DNA from: Flagellimonas algicola
GTDB taxonomy: Bacteria > Bacteroidota > Bacteroidia > Flavobacteriales > Flavobacteriaceae
Direction of reading: 5' to 3'
NCBI RefSeq assembly: GCF_005937185.1
Contig: NZ_VCNI01000001.1
Location: 554,657 to 618,656 of the forward strand
DNA: 64,000 bases
The translations under genes and the position numbers were made by a program. Below the pieces are notes generated by a model that saw only the letters and a list, made by a program, of their open reading frames with translations, made no database searches and was not told the origin of the DNA. This document shows, in pieces, positions 26,646-35,237 of this stretch. How positions within the stretch are numbered: the first letter of the stretch is position 1; every line of letters starts with the position of its first letter.

Positions 26646-27767
26646 ATGAGGAAAAAGACAGTGGTTTTAATTCCGGATGCCGGGGCTGGGGTCTTTGATA
26701 GAATCTTGTATTGTCTAGCGCAATCCAAGGATACAGAAATTCATGTTATAGTAAATGAAAAAAAACAGTTTTATAGGCATTCCCGTTTTATAAAGACTGT
26801 AACCATATGTCCGTTAGAAATAACGAATGAAGAGCTTCAGCTAAAGATAAATGACCTTTGCGAAAAACTGGGAATTGATATCATTCTTCCTATACAAGAA
26901 AGTTTAATTCACTTTTTATCAACGAATAAAGAGCTGCTACCCAAAAATGTAAAAATCGTTGATTTACCTCCATCAAACTCCTTAAGTACAGTTACCAATA
27001 AAATTGCGTTTTCCAAACATTTGGAGAACAATAACATATCTGGACCTCTTTCTTATGTGACCTCAGATTGTAAATTGTCCAATATTGAGAATTTGCGTTT
27101 TCCACTCTTGTTTAAACCACATGCGGTAACAGAAACCGGGATGGGGAAGGGTATTGTGCTTTTAAAAGAAAAGGGAGAATTACAAAAGATATGCAACGAA
27201 GAAACCAATAATAAAGATGGGGAGTTTTTATTTCAAGAGTACATAGCTGGATACGATATTGGCTGTGGGGTGCTATGCAAAAAGGGAGAAATTATAGCAC
27301 ATACCATTCAAAAAGATATTTTGGGAGACAAGCGCAACTTTGCACCGGTCAATGGGATACAAATGATTCATGACTCTGAAGTTTTATCTATAGTTGCACG
27401 CTTAATGAAATCATTGGATTGGAATGGGGTTGCCCAAGTAGACTTGATATATGACATAGCAAAAGATAGAATCTTGGTCTTAGAAGTCAATGGACGCTAT
27501 TGGTCTACATTATTAGCTTCTTTACGCGCAGGAGTTAACTTTCCAAGCCTTGCAATTCAGTCGGCTTTGGGCAATGAACTGGGTGAAAAGCATTACAGCG
27601 AAATGAATTATTATAATCTTCGGGGATTTAAGTTTAAAATGCGGAAAAAACCTTGGATTGTTTTGGCATTTAGACATATCTGGAATCATACGCCTATTCG
27701 ATATTTCTTTAAAGATCCAATGGTTTTGTTTGCAAAACTTATCAGTAGGGCAAATTCTGTTGTTTAG
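26646..27767 (+). CDS. ATP-grasp enzyme (carbamoyl-phosphate-synthase-like fold)
   Basis: 373 residues from the ATG at 26646. ATP-grasp core: N-terminal Rossmann-like subdomain (KTVVLIPDAGAG), then FPLLFKPHAVTETGMGKGIVLL around 155-176, FQEYIAGYDIGCGVL (~205-220) and the Mg-binding LVLEVNGRYWSTL near 290. This group ligates a carboxylate to an amine or thiol using ATP. It starts 20 nt after menB, but a metabolic link is unproven. The C-terminal basic region is unusually rich in aromatic residues and may touch the membrane. Confidence 0.75.
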   Translation: MRKKTVVLIPDAGAGVFDRILYCLAQSKDTEIHVIVNEKKQFYRHSRFIKTVTICPLEITNEELQLKINDLCEKLGIDIILPIQESLIHFLSTNKELLPKNVKIVDLPPSNSLSTVTNKIAFSKHLENNNISGPLSYVTSDCKLSNIENLRFPLLFKPHAVTETGMGKGIVLLKEKGELQKICNEETNNKDGEFLFQEYIAGYDIGCGVLCKKGEIIAHTIQKDILGDKRNFAPVNGIQMIHDSEVLSIVARLMKSLDWNGVAQVDLIYDIAKDRILVLEVNGRYWSTLLASLRAGVNFPSLAIQSALGNELGEKHYSEMNYYNLRGFKFKMRKKPWIVLAFRHIWNHTPIRYFFKDPMVLFAKLISRANSVV

Positions 27768-27787
27768 ACAAGCAGTATATAAAACTA

Positions 27788-27821
27788 AAAAGAGCCTTGC
27801 CACTTGGGTCAAGACTCTTTT
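27788..27821 (+). terminator. intrinsic terminator of the menB/ATP-grasp unit
   Basis: AAAAGAG-C-CTTG (27788-27799) pairs with CAAG-A-CTCTTTT (27810-27821): eleven pairs with one internal mismatch and a 10-nt loop, ending in a short T-run. It lies 20 nt after the ATP-grasp stop. Confidence 0.65.
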
Positions 27822-27966
27822 ACGAGAACACTATATGAAAATGAAAAAATTTACTTACTTAATTATTACATGGTAAATGTACCACCAGTGTTCCCGTAAT
27901 AGAAATTATTGTTGTGAACTGCCCTTTTGTTGTGGTTAGTCCTTCTTTTTAGCACATTTCTTCGAT

Positions 27967-29301
27967 TTACTGCACGCTTTTTACTACGGCGGAAAGAAAA
28001 CTATTGACGTCAAACTCTGGCTCTTCTGCCAGTCCTGTGCGAACAACAACCAGGTCTTTGGATGGAATCATAAACACATATTGCCCCTGATATCCGTTAC
28101 AGGAAAATAAATCCTTGGGCACATCTGGATACTTACCTCCTGCATTCAACCAAAAATGCGCTCCGTACTGATCTTCAGAATGTACAGTAGGCTTGGTAAT
28201 GTACTCCACCCATTCCTCATCAAAAATTTGTTCACCATTCCAATGACCTCTGTCCAAGTATAATTGGCCAAATCGGCCCCAGTCCCTGGTATTGGCCCAG
28301 GAATAGGAAGAACCGACATAATTCCCGGCAATATCAGCTTCAAGTACCATAGAATGCATCCCAATTTTATCTATAAAAGCTTTATAGGGAAAGTCCAGGT
28401 ATTCTTGATGACTTCTAAACTGTTGGCGCAAAATTCCAGAGAGTAGGTTGGACGTCCCAGAAGAGTAATTCCAAACTTCCGTAGGCCGTGCAACTAACAT
28501 TTTTTCTCGTTGGGACAAGGTCATATCGCTTTCCAAGAACAACATTTGGGTTACATCTGAAATTTTGGAGTAGTCCTCGTCCCATTCCAGTCCACTTTGC
28601 ATACGCATCAGGTGGTTCAAGGTAATTTCTTTACGGTCGTCTTTTTCCCATTCCGTTATGGGAGCGGGCCACCCCATCTCTAGCTTACCTTGATGTTCTA
28701 AAACTCCATAACAGGTAGCCAAGACACTTTTGGTCATGGACCATCCCAAAATTGGAGTGTCCTTTGTAAATCCCTCCACATACTTTTCGGCGATCAAATG
28801 TCCTTTATAGAGAATTAGCAGCGTTCTTGTCTTTTGAACCTCTTGGTTACCAAAAGCCATGGCAATAGCTTGGTTGAGTTGGTCTTGATTAATTTCAACA
28901 ATAATTGAGTCCAGCGGAACCCCCTGCCCATGGGGATAAGGAATGGTATCCTGTTGTTGGAATCTATTGGGTTTGAAGTTGGTAGCGTTTGGGTCATACT
29001 CATCGTTTACCAAGACCGTACCTAAGCCTTCCCGGTACACTGCCTTGCGCTCCATTAAACCATACACCGAAGAACTGGCCGACTTTTCCTGTACGTCCAC
29101 CTCCGTATTGGCCAATTTGATCAGGGGGACATTATTGTCATTTTGGGTAATGGAAGCTGCAGACCTTTCGGCCACAAACACACTGGACGCCATGTTCTTG
29201 GATGCATAACCAGAGATAATCGTCAATTTGGGATAATTCAAGTATACAACCACACCAATTACCAGGAGTAGCAGTATCAAAATGCGCTTAAGTAGTTTCA
29301 T
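27967..29301 (-). CDS. serine hydrolase, class C beta-lactamase fold
   Basis: 444 residues with an N-terminal membrane anchor (residues 5-24). The penicillin-binding SxxK motif is SMTK in GWSMTKSVLA near residue 190; the YxN position reads YSS in WNYSSGTSN and the KTG position HFW. This matches the esterase/6-aminohexanoate-dimer-hydrolase-like branch rather than true AmpC. It is anchored to face the periplasm. It is divergent from the pirin gene; the true starts are about 49 nt apart. Confidence 0.82.
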   Translation of the reverse strand: MKLLKRILILLLLVIGVVVYLNYPKLTIISGYASKNMASSVFVAERSAASITQNDNNVPLIKLANTEVDVQEKSASSSVYGLMERKAVYREGLGTVLVNDEYDPNATNFKPNRFQQQDTIPYPHGQGVPLDSIIVEINQDQLNQAIAMAFGNQEVQKTRTLLILYKGHLIAEKYVEGFTKDTPILGWSMTKSVLATCYGVLEHQGKLEMGWPAPITEWEKDDRKEITLNHLMRMQSGLEWDEDYSKISDVTQMLFLESDMTLSQREKMLVARPTEVWNYSSGTSNLLSGILRQQFRSHQEYLDFPYKAFIDKIGMHSMVLEADIAGNYVGSSYSWANTRDWGRFGQLYLDRGHWNGEQIFDEEWVEYITKPTVHSEDQYGAHFWLNAGGKYPDVPKDLFSCNGYQGQYVFMIPSKDLVVVRTGLAEEPEFDVNSFLSAVVKSVQ

Positions 29302-29350
29302 GATTAAGATTTATCGTAAATTTCTGGAACTAAATATAAACATTTACCAT

Positions 29351-30232
29351 ATGTCCAACATAGGGATGATCATTGAGGAAAGAAGTCGGGATATTGGGGA
29401 CTTTTTGGTGGGGAGATTAATCCCGTTCCGCAAGAAAAGAATGATCGGCCCCTTTATATTCATCGATCATATGGGGCCTACAACGCTTGGCCCAACCAAA
29501 TATATGGATGTGGACCAGCATCCACATATAGGACTTTCCACTTTGACCTATCTTTTTGATGGGGAAGTCATGCATCGGGATAGTATTGGTACAGAACAGT
29601 TGATCCAACCCGGTTCCGTAAATTGGATGACTGCAGGAAGTGGAGTCTCGCACACGGAACGTACCCCTTCGCATCTTAGAAACGGAAACACCTTTTTGGC
29701 CCAAGGATATCAAATTTGGGTGGCTTTGCCCCAACATTTGGAGGATATGGACCCTGCTTTTCACCATATTCCCAATAATGAACTTCCTAAATGGGCAGAG
29801 GGTTCCACGGAATTCACACTCGTTGCTGGAGAGGGTTACAATAAAAAGTCACCGGTGCCGACCTATTCACCCTTGTTTATGGTTGAAATAAAGACCAAAG
29901 AAGAATTTGAATTGAATGTAAACGGAAAACTTAAAGGAGAAATCGGAATTTGCATTGATAAAGGTAGCATCGAAGCCTGTGAAGAAAAGGTTGGGAAAGG
30001 AAACATCTTGGTCAGTAAGGTAGAAGACACCTGTAATATTTTGGTGGCTCCGAATTCGCATTTGTTGTTGTTTGGAGGGCAGCCCTTTCCTGAGGAAAGA
30101 CATATCTATTGGAATTTTGTTTCCTCTAGCAAAGAAAAAATCAAAGCCTCAAGAACAGCTTGGGCCAATAAAACTTTTCCCATGATGCCCAATGACAATA
30201 CTTATGTTCCCTTACCCAAGCACGGGTTTTAA
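29351..30232 (+). CDS. pirin family protein
   Basis: 293 residues from the ATG at 29351. Two cupin domains; the N-terminal one has the metal ligands in FIFIDHMGP, DQHPHIGLSTLTYLFDG and SVNWMTAGSGVSHTER, the standard pirin pattern. The C-terminal cupin (LLLFGGQPFPEERHIYWNFV) lacks obvious ligands, as usual. Bacterial pirins have been linked to quercetinase activity and to redox or metabolic regulation, but no specific role can be assigned here. Confidence 0.85.
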   Translation: MSNIGMIIEERSRDIGDFLVGRLIPFRKKRMIGPFIFIDHMGPTTLGPTKYMDVDQHPHIGLSTLTYLFDGEVMHRDSIGTEQLIQPGSVNWMTAGSGVSHTERTPSHLRNGNTFLAQGYQIWVALPQHLEDMDPAFHHIPNNELPKWAEGSTEFTLVAGEGYNKKSPVPTYSPLFMVEIKTKEEFELNVNGKLKGEIGICIDKGSIEACEEKVGKGNILVSKVEDTCNILVAPNSHLLLFGGQPFPEERHIYWNFVSSSKEKIKASRTAWANKTFPMMPNDNTYVPLPKHGF

Positions 30233-30253
30233 AATGCAAATCAAGTACAGTCA

Positions 30254-31744
30254 ATGACCAGAATTCGAAAAACGCTCCAATCTGCACTTACTTTATTTGC
30301 AGCTTGTTTCATGTTTCATTCCTGCGCCCCTGAAAAACCGAAAAGGGAGGTGGTGTTGTACCAACAGTATTGCGCCAGTTGCCATATGTTGCCCAAAATT
30401 GAGCATTTACCCAAGGATATATGGAAAAATGGTGTCCTCCCCGATATGCTTTCAAGAATGGAAATTGAAGAAATGCATCGAGGCCCAACCCAAGTGCAGT
30501 CAGGATTCCGACCAAAAATCAAACTGGCGGATTGGCTTTTGCTGGAAAACTATATCTTAGATATGGCACCCGAGGAGCTGGAGCCCAATAAAATTCCAAC
30601 TTCGGAGTTTCTGGATTCGTTCGAACCAAGGACTCTTGCCCTGGATAATCAAAATGGGGCGTTGATTTCTTATTTGCAGGCTTTAGAGAATGGGGGGCAG
30701 ATTTACTATGGGGATATCCAAGGGAACTTAAGTGTTTATGATTTTCAAAATAAAAATGTGAATACCATATTTATTGGAAATACGCCCATAACTTGGTATA
30801 ACCAGAGCGATTCCTTGGAAATCATTACTGAAGTGGGGATACTTGACCCCTCTGAGCAGGAACATGGCAAGCTCATTTCCAAAAGAAATGGAGATGTAAA
30901 CCCCATCAATCATGCGTTACATAGACCTGTGCATACCCTAATGGAAGATTTGAACAGTGATGGCAATGTTGAGATGGTTGTTAGCGAATTCGGTGATGAA
31001 ACGGGGCAGTTGTCCATCTTGATTCAAAATGCGCCGGGCGAATACCAAAAACAAACCCTGCTCAACCAGCCAGGTTGTATCCGTACCCTCAGCAAGGATA
31101 TGGACAAGGACGGAAAGTTGGACCTCATAACGCTTACTTCCCAGGGAAACGAAAGTATTACCGTACTATATCAAATGGAAAACCTGAAGTTTAGGGCCGA
31201 AAAGGTGCTTGAGTTTAGCCCGGTATACGGTAGCAGTTGGTTCGAATTGGTGGATTACAATATGGACGGCTATTATGATATTATCACCGTTAATGGAGAC
31301 AATGCGGACAAGTCCTATGTACACAAGCCCTATCACGGAATGCGAATCCACCTAAATGATGGAACAAACTCATTTTCTGAAGCCTATTTTTATCCTCTGT
31401 ATGGGGCCACCAGGTTATTGGCCAGGGACTTTGATCAGGACGGGGATTTGGATTTTGGATTGATCAGTAGCTTTCCGGATTATGAAAATGCTCCGGAACT
31501 GTCCTTTGTTTATTTGGACAACTTGGATGCGGCCAGTTTTGATTTTTCCACAAAAATCCTTGAAAACCCTAATATTGGACGCTGGTTCTTGATGGATGCC
31601 TTGGATACAGACCAAGATGGTGATGAGGATATTGTTTTGAGTAGCTTTACCTATGTTTTCACTCCAGTACCGGAAACATTGTCCAAGCAATGGGAGGAAG
31701 ACAACGTTGACTTACTTATCCTGGAAAACAAATTGATTGAATAA
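30254..31744 (+). CDS. cytochrome c / FG-GAP (VCBS) repeat lipoprotein
   Basis: 496 residues. Signal ending FHSCAP gives a lipoprotein at about Cys25. One c-type heme motif CASCH is at ~38-42, within a short cytochrome-like domain. The rest is a beta-propeller of FG-GAP/VCBS units with calcium-loop motifs: DLNSDGNVE, DMDKDGKLD, DYNMDGYYD, DFDQDGDLD and DTDQDGDED. It should be exported and bound to the outer membrane. It overlaps the next gene by 8 nt. A role in electron transfer or surface binding is inference. Confidence 0.8.
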   Translation: MTRIRKTLQSALTLFAACFMFHSCAPEKPKREVVLYQQYCASCHMLPKIEHLPKDIWKNGVLPDMLSRMEIEEMHRGPTQVQSGFRPKIKLADWLLLENYILDMAPEELEPNKIPTSEFLDSFEPRTLALDNQNGALISYLQALENGGQIYYGDIQGNLSVYDFQNKNVNTIFIGNTPITWYNQSDSLEIITEVGILDPSEQEHGKLISKRNGDVNPINHALHRPVHTLMEDLNSDGNVEMVVSEFGDETGQLSILIQNAPGEYQKQTLLNQPGCIRTLSKDMDKDGKLDLITLTSQGNESITVLYQMENLKFRAEKVLEFSPVYGSSWFELVDYNMDGYYDIITVNGDNADKSYVHKPYHGMRIHLNDGTNSFSEAYFYPLYGATRLLARDFDQDGDLDFGLISSFPDYENAPELSFVYLDNLDAASFDFSTKILENPNIGRWFLMDALDTDQDGDEDIVLSSFTYVFTPVPETLSKQWEEDNVDLLILENKLIE

Positions 31745-32171
31745 GTTCCAATACATATTAGGTATTTTAGTGGTCGTTGGATGCTATGGATGTAACAAAC
31801 CTGTAAAAGAGGAAAAGAGCACCCATAGGTATCAATGGTATGGTCATGAAGTGGTTGTCTCCGCGTACAATTCTGTGTCTTGGCAAACCGAAGGCAATCC
31901 CAATATTGCAGCATGGGGCGACACCTTAAAACCTGGTATGAAGTGCATTGCCGTTTCAAGGGATTTGATTAAAATCGGATTTAAGCATAACACCATGGTA
32001 TTGATAGATACTTTTTCAGATACATTTTATGTAAAAGATAAAATGCATAGGAGGTGGAAGAACAGGATTGATATTTACATGGGGAACGATGTTGGAAAAG
32101 CAAGAGAATGGGGGAAACAACACTTAGATATATGCTACGCCTTAAGTATAGATTCAACCAATCAAAATTAA
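31737..32171 (+). CDS. 3D-domain (double-psi beta-barrel) lipoprotein
   Basis: 144 residues, TTG start overlapping the previous stop by 8 nt. The signal ends GCYGCNK, a lipobox with Cys19. The remainder matches the 3D domain, with a double-psi barrel like that of lytic transglycosylases: VVSAYNSVSWQTEGNP, ITAWG-like IAAWGDTLKPGMKCIAVSRDL, then FYVKDKMHRRWKNRIDIYMGND carrying the three conserved aspartates. It probably cleaves or binds peptidoglycan glycan strands in the periplasm. It is followed 11 nt later by an amidase, supporting a cell-wall role. Confidence 0.75.
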   Translation: MNKFQYILGILVVVGCYGCNKPVKEEKSTHRYQWYGHEVVVSAYNSVSWQTEGNPNIAAWGDTLKPGMKCIAVSRDLIKIGFKHNTMVLIDTFSDTFYVKDKMHRRWKNRIDIYMGNDVGKAREWGKQHLDICYALSIDSTNQN

Positions 32172-32182
32172 AATTGAACCAA

Positions 32183-32845
32183 ATGGGCAAAAAAATTGGA
32201 CTATTTATTTTGGCGGTGGTACTAAATGCATGCTCTACCACAAAAGAAATTAAGGATAAACCGATTGTTTTTAATGAGGAGCGAATAGCCCTGACCAAAG
32301 AATATTTGAATCAGCGCTATAATTTGGTGCAGGATATCCCTGAAATTGTTCCGAAAATGATTGTGCTGCACTGGACGGCCATCCCAACTTTACAGGGCTC
32401 CTTTGAGGCATTTGAGAACCCTACTTTACCCAATTGGCGACCCGATATTAAGGGTGTAAGTGGGTTGAATGTCTCCACTCAGTTTTTGATTGACCGGGAT
32501 GGAACCATTTACAGGTTGATGGATGAAACCACCATGGCACGGCACGTCATTGGCCTTAACCATTGTGCCATTGGGGTTGAAAATGTGGGAGGTACAGCAG
32601 AAACCCCTTTGACCAAGGCACAGTTGAAATCCAACATTTATTTAGTTGCGTATTTGGCGGGTAAATACAACATCGATTACCTCATTGGTCACTATGAATA
32701 CACCCTTTTTGAAAATCACCCCTTATGGTTGGAAGTGGATGACGGCTATCGTACTGAAAAAACCGACCCCGGAACAGATTTTATGGAAAAGGTACGGAAG
32801 GCCTCAAAAAGATTTAATTTTAAACCGGTTCCAACAAAACAATAA
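32183..32845 (+). CDS. N-acetylmuramoyl-L-alanine amidase (PGRP fold) lipoprotein
   Basis: 220 residues from the ATG at 32183, chosen because it yields the lipoprotein signal LFILAVVLNAC (Cys17). Amidase_2 zinc ligands are His63 (VLHWTA), His170 (LIGHYEY) and Asp195 (KTDPG), with Glu133 in GVENVG. It cuts the bond between muramic acid and the stem peptide in the periplasm. It lies 11 nt after the 3D-domain gene and only 1 nt before the carboxypeptidase gene, so the three are one unit. Confidence 0.88.
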   Translation: MGKKIGLFILAVVLNACSTTKEIKDKPIVFNEERIALTKEYLNQRYNLVQDIPEIVPKMIVLHWTAIPTLQGSFEAFENPTLPNWRPDIKGVSGLNVSTQFLIDRDGTIYRLMDETTMARHVIGLNHCAIGVENVGGTAETPLTKAQLKSNIYLVAYLAGKYNIDYLIGHYEYTLFENHPLWLEVDDGYRTEKTDPGTDFMEKVRKASKRFNFKPVPTKQ

Positions 32846-32846
32846 T

Positions 32847-34298
32847 ATGGTTAGAATAATTGCTGTTGTCTTTATTTGGTTTCTAGGTGTCAACTGCCAG
32901 TCTCAGGAAGCCATCACCTCCAAACTTTACGAAACCTACGAAACGTACAAAGAACCCAGTCTCGACAAAAGGAGAATTAAGTATAACCAACTGCAACCAC
33001 TGATTCAAAGGTTTGATGCCAACCCAAAATTCGAGGTTCAAAAAGTAGGGGAGTCCATTGAAGGGCGGGATTTGAACCTCATAAGTATAGGGAGCGGTGA
33101 TCAAAACATTTTTTTGTGGTCTCAAATGCACGGTAACGAACCCACGGCAACCCAATCCATATTTGATATCTTGAATTTTTTGGATGCACCTGATTTTAAA
33201 GATGAAAAACAAGAGATTTTATCGAAATTAAAGCTTCATTTTTTACCCATGCTCAATCCAGATGGGGCAGAGGTCTATCAAAGACGCAATGCGTTGGGAA
33301 TCGATATCAACAGGGATGCATTGCGTTTGCAATCTCCTGAAGGACAAACCTTAAAACGAATCAGGGATAGCCTGGATGCCAAATTTGGCTTCAATTTGCA
33401 TGATCAAAGTACCTATTATAATGCAGAGCTTACGGACAAGCCCGCTACCATTTCCTATTTGGCGACGGCCTATAATTATGAAAAAGAAATCAATGAAGTT
33501 CGTTCCAATGCCATGAGGGTCATTGTATATATGAACAACATCATACAAAACTATGCACCAGGACAGGTAGGGCGCTATAGTGACGATTTTGAGCCACGGG
33601 CATTTGGGGACAACATAGCTAAATGGGGCACCAGCTTAATTTTGATTGAATCTGGAGGTTATCGGAATGATGTGGAAAAACAGGAAATCCGAAAACTAAA
33701 CTATGTTTCCATTTTGTCGGCATTGTACACTATTGCCAAAGAAAGCTATTTGGACATTCCCATGGAAGATTATGAGAGGATTCCAAGAAATGACCGTAAA
33801 CTGTTTGACTTAAAACTGGAAAATGTAACCTATAAGCTATTGGGCAAGGACTATATTTTGGATTTGGGAATCTATCGCCAGGAAGTGGACTTGGAAGGGC
33901 ATCAAGACTTCTACAATAAAAGTATCATTGTAGATCAAGGGGATCTCTCAACCTTTTATGGATATGAAACTTTTGACGCTTCCGGATATACCATAGTACC
34001 GCCCAATGTTTTTCAAGGTGAACCCAAAAATCTTGGTGGCATCTTGGGTACTTTAAAGAAAGGGATAGGCTATCTGTCGTCCAAAAAACTAAGTTCCAAT
34101 CACTTCACAAGTGAACCAATCAACCAAATCCAATTGGGATATCAATTACCTAGTTTTAGATTGGCTGTAGGACAAAACCCTACTTTCTTTTTGGAAAAGG
34201 AGGGAGTCATCTCTCATGCCGTGATTAATGGATTCCTTCTGGATTTGTCCCAGGATTTGGACCTTCAGAATTTTGGAAATGCCTTGATTTACCGTTAG
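32847..34298 (+). CDS. M14 zinc carboxypeptidase
   Basis: 483 residues from the ATG at 32847; the frame is open 200 nt further inside the amidase gene but a signal peptide begins here (IIAVVFIWFLGVNCQS). M14 metal site: His95 and Glu98 in MHGNEPT, His185 in NLHDQS, substrate-binding NRD at 155-157, and the catalytic Glu in LILIESGGYRND. It removes C-terminal residues from peptides in the periplasm; with the amidase upstream, stem-peptide trimming is a fair inference. The C-terminal ~190 residues form an extra beta domain. It overlaps the stop of the small minus-strand gene. Confidence 0.85.
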   Translation: MVRIIAVVFIWFLGVNCQSQEAITSKLYETYETYKEPSLDKRRIKYNQLQPLIQRFDANPKFEVQKVGESIEGRDLNLISIGSGDQNIFLWSQMHGNEPTATQSIFDILNFLDAPDFKDEKQEILSKLKLHFLPMLNPDGAEVYQRRNALGIDINRDALRLQSPEGQTLKRIRDSLDAKFGFNLHDQSTYYNAELTDKPATISYLATAYNYEKEINEVRSNAMRVIVYMNNIIQNYAPGQVGRYSDDFEPRAFGDNIAKWGTSLILIESGGYRNDVEKQEIRKLNYVSILSALYTIAKESYLDIPMEDYERIPRNDRKLFDLKLENVTYKLLGKDYILDLGIYRQEVDLEGHQDFYNKSIIVDQGDLSTFYGYETFDASGYTIVPPNVFQGEPKNLGGILGTLKKGIGYLSSKKLSSNHFTSEPINQIQLGYQLPSFRLAVGQNPTFFLEKEGVISHAVINGFLLDLSQDLDLQNFGNALIYR

Positions 34299-34462
34299 TA
34301 TCCAAATTGAATATTGGTTTCGGACCCATAACGTAGTAACAATACCAACATTATGAACAGGGTGCAAACAATGGAGGCGAATAGGGAGAGCACCATTCCT
34401 TGAAATCTCTTGGAGAATGGACCTATAGCGCTGTTTCTGATAATTTCTTTTACTACATCCAT
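34295..34462 (-). CDS. 55-aa single-span membrane protein
   Basis: A short gene of 55 residues: an amphipathic N-terminus (MDVVKEIIRNSAIGPFSKRF) leads into one hydrophobic span of about 22 residues (VLSLFASIVCTLFIMLVLLL) and a short polar tail. Its stop overlaps the M14 stop by 4 nt and no other gene uses this DNA. The Met start, the clean membrane span and ordinary codons support it. Function unknown; one of several small membrane proteins that standard length cut-offs miss. Confidence 0.6.
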   Translation of the reverse strand: MDVVKEIIRNSAIGPFSKRFQGMVLSLFASIVCTLFIMLVLLLRYGSETNIQFGY

Positions 34463-34627
34463 GACATTTTGTTTGAGTTAAACTTCTTCTTAGTTATTGG
34501 GATGCAATTAGTTGTTGTCTGTATAATTAGAACAACTGTTGGTCTAAAAACCCTACTATCTGGGTTTGTTTAGCTGTCTAAATTCCTACCTTCAAAGCTT
34601 CAAAAACAGGACCAAAAAAAAGAAAAC

Positions 34628-35227
34628 ATGAAAAAATACAGTTTGATTTTAGCTTTTCTAGCCGCATTTCAATTGGGAAGTGCCCAGGAATCCATTAATC
34701 TGTTTAATGGTAAGAATCTGGATGGATGGATCAATCATGGATCAGAGAAATGGTATGTGGAGGATGGATTAATGGTATGCGAAAGTGGCCCAAAAGCTGA
34801 ATATGGGTATCTAAGTACAGAGAAAAACTATAAGAATTTTGAGCTTACCTTGGAGTTCAAACAAGAAAGTGACGGCAATAGCGGCGTTTTTATTCGTTCT
34901 ACGTTTGAAGGAACCAAAGTTTCTGGTTGGCAAGTAGAAGTAGCCCCCCCAAACAAGCATACCGGAGGTATTTATGAATCTTATGGTCGTGGCTGGCTGA
35001 TCAAGCCGGATGCCGAAAAGGAAAAGGCCTTAAAAATGGGGGAATGGAATACCTTAAAGATAGTTGCCAACGGCCCAAACATTACTTCTTGGCTCAACGG
35101 AGTGGAAATGGTTCATATCTCCGACGAAAAAATTGGTCAAGGTGAAGGAGCCGTGGCACTTCAAATCCATGACGGAGGGGGAATCAAAGTAAAGTGGAGA
35201 AATATTAAGCTTAAACCTTTAAAGTAA
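34628..35227 (+). CDS. DUF1080 (3-keto-glycoside hydrolase-like) secreted protein
   Basis: 199 residues with a signal peptide (ILAFLAAFQLGSAQ). The single concanavalin-like DUF1080 domain shows INLFNGKNLDGWINHG near residue 24, SGVFIRS, GGIYESYGRGW and the closing QIHDGGGIKVKWRNIKL. The family includes enzymes that cleave 3-keto-disaccharides; many members are uncharacterised periplasmic proteins. It converges on a second, longer DUF1080 gene with 10 nt between stops. Confidence 0.82.
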   Translation: MKKYSLILAFLAAFQLGSAQESINLFNGKNLDGWINHGSEKWYVEDGLMVCESGPKAEYGYLSTEKNYKNFELTLEFKQESDGNSGVFIRSTFEGTKVSGWQVEVAPPNKHTGGIYESYGRGWLIKPDAEKEKALKMGEWNTLKIVANGPNITSWLNGVEMVHISDEKIGQGEGAVALQIHDGGGIKVKWRNIKLKPLK

Positions 35228-35237
35228 CATCTCAGAA

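Noticed and set aside
27834-27880. 13-residue plus-strand leader peptide frame after the ATP-grasp terminator
   Set aside because: It lies after the terminator with no downstream plus-strand gene to lead, and the A/T-rich composition makes such frames common.
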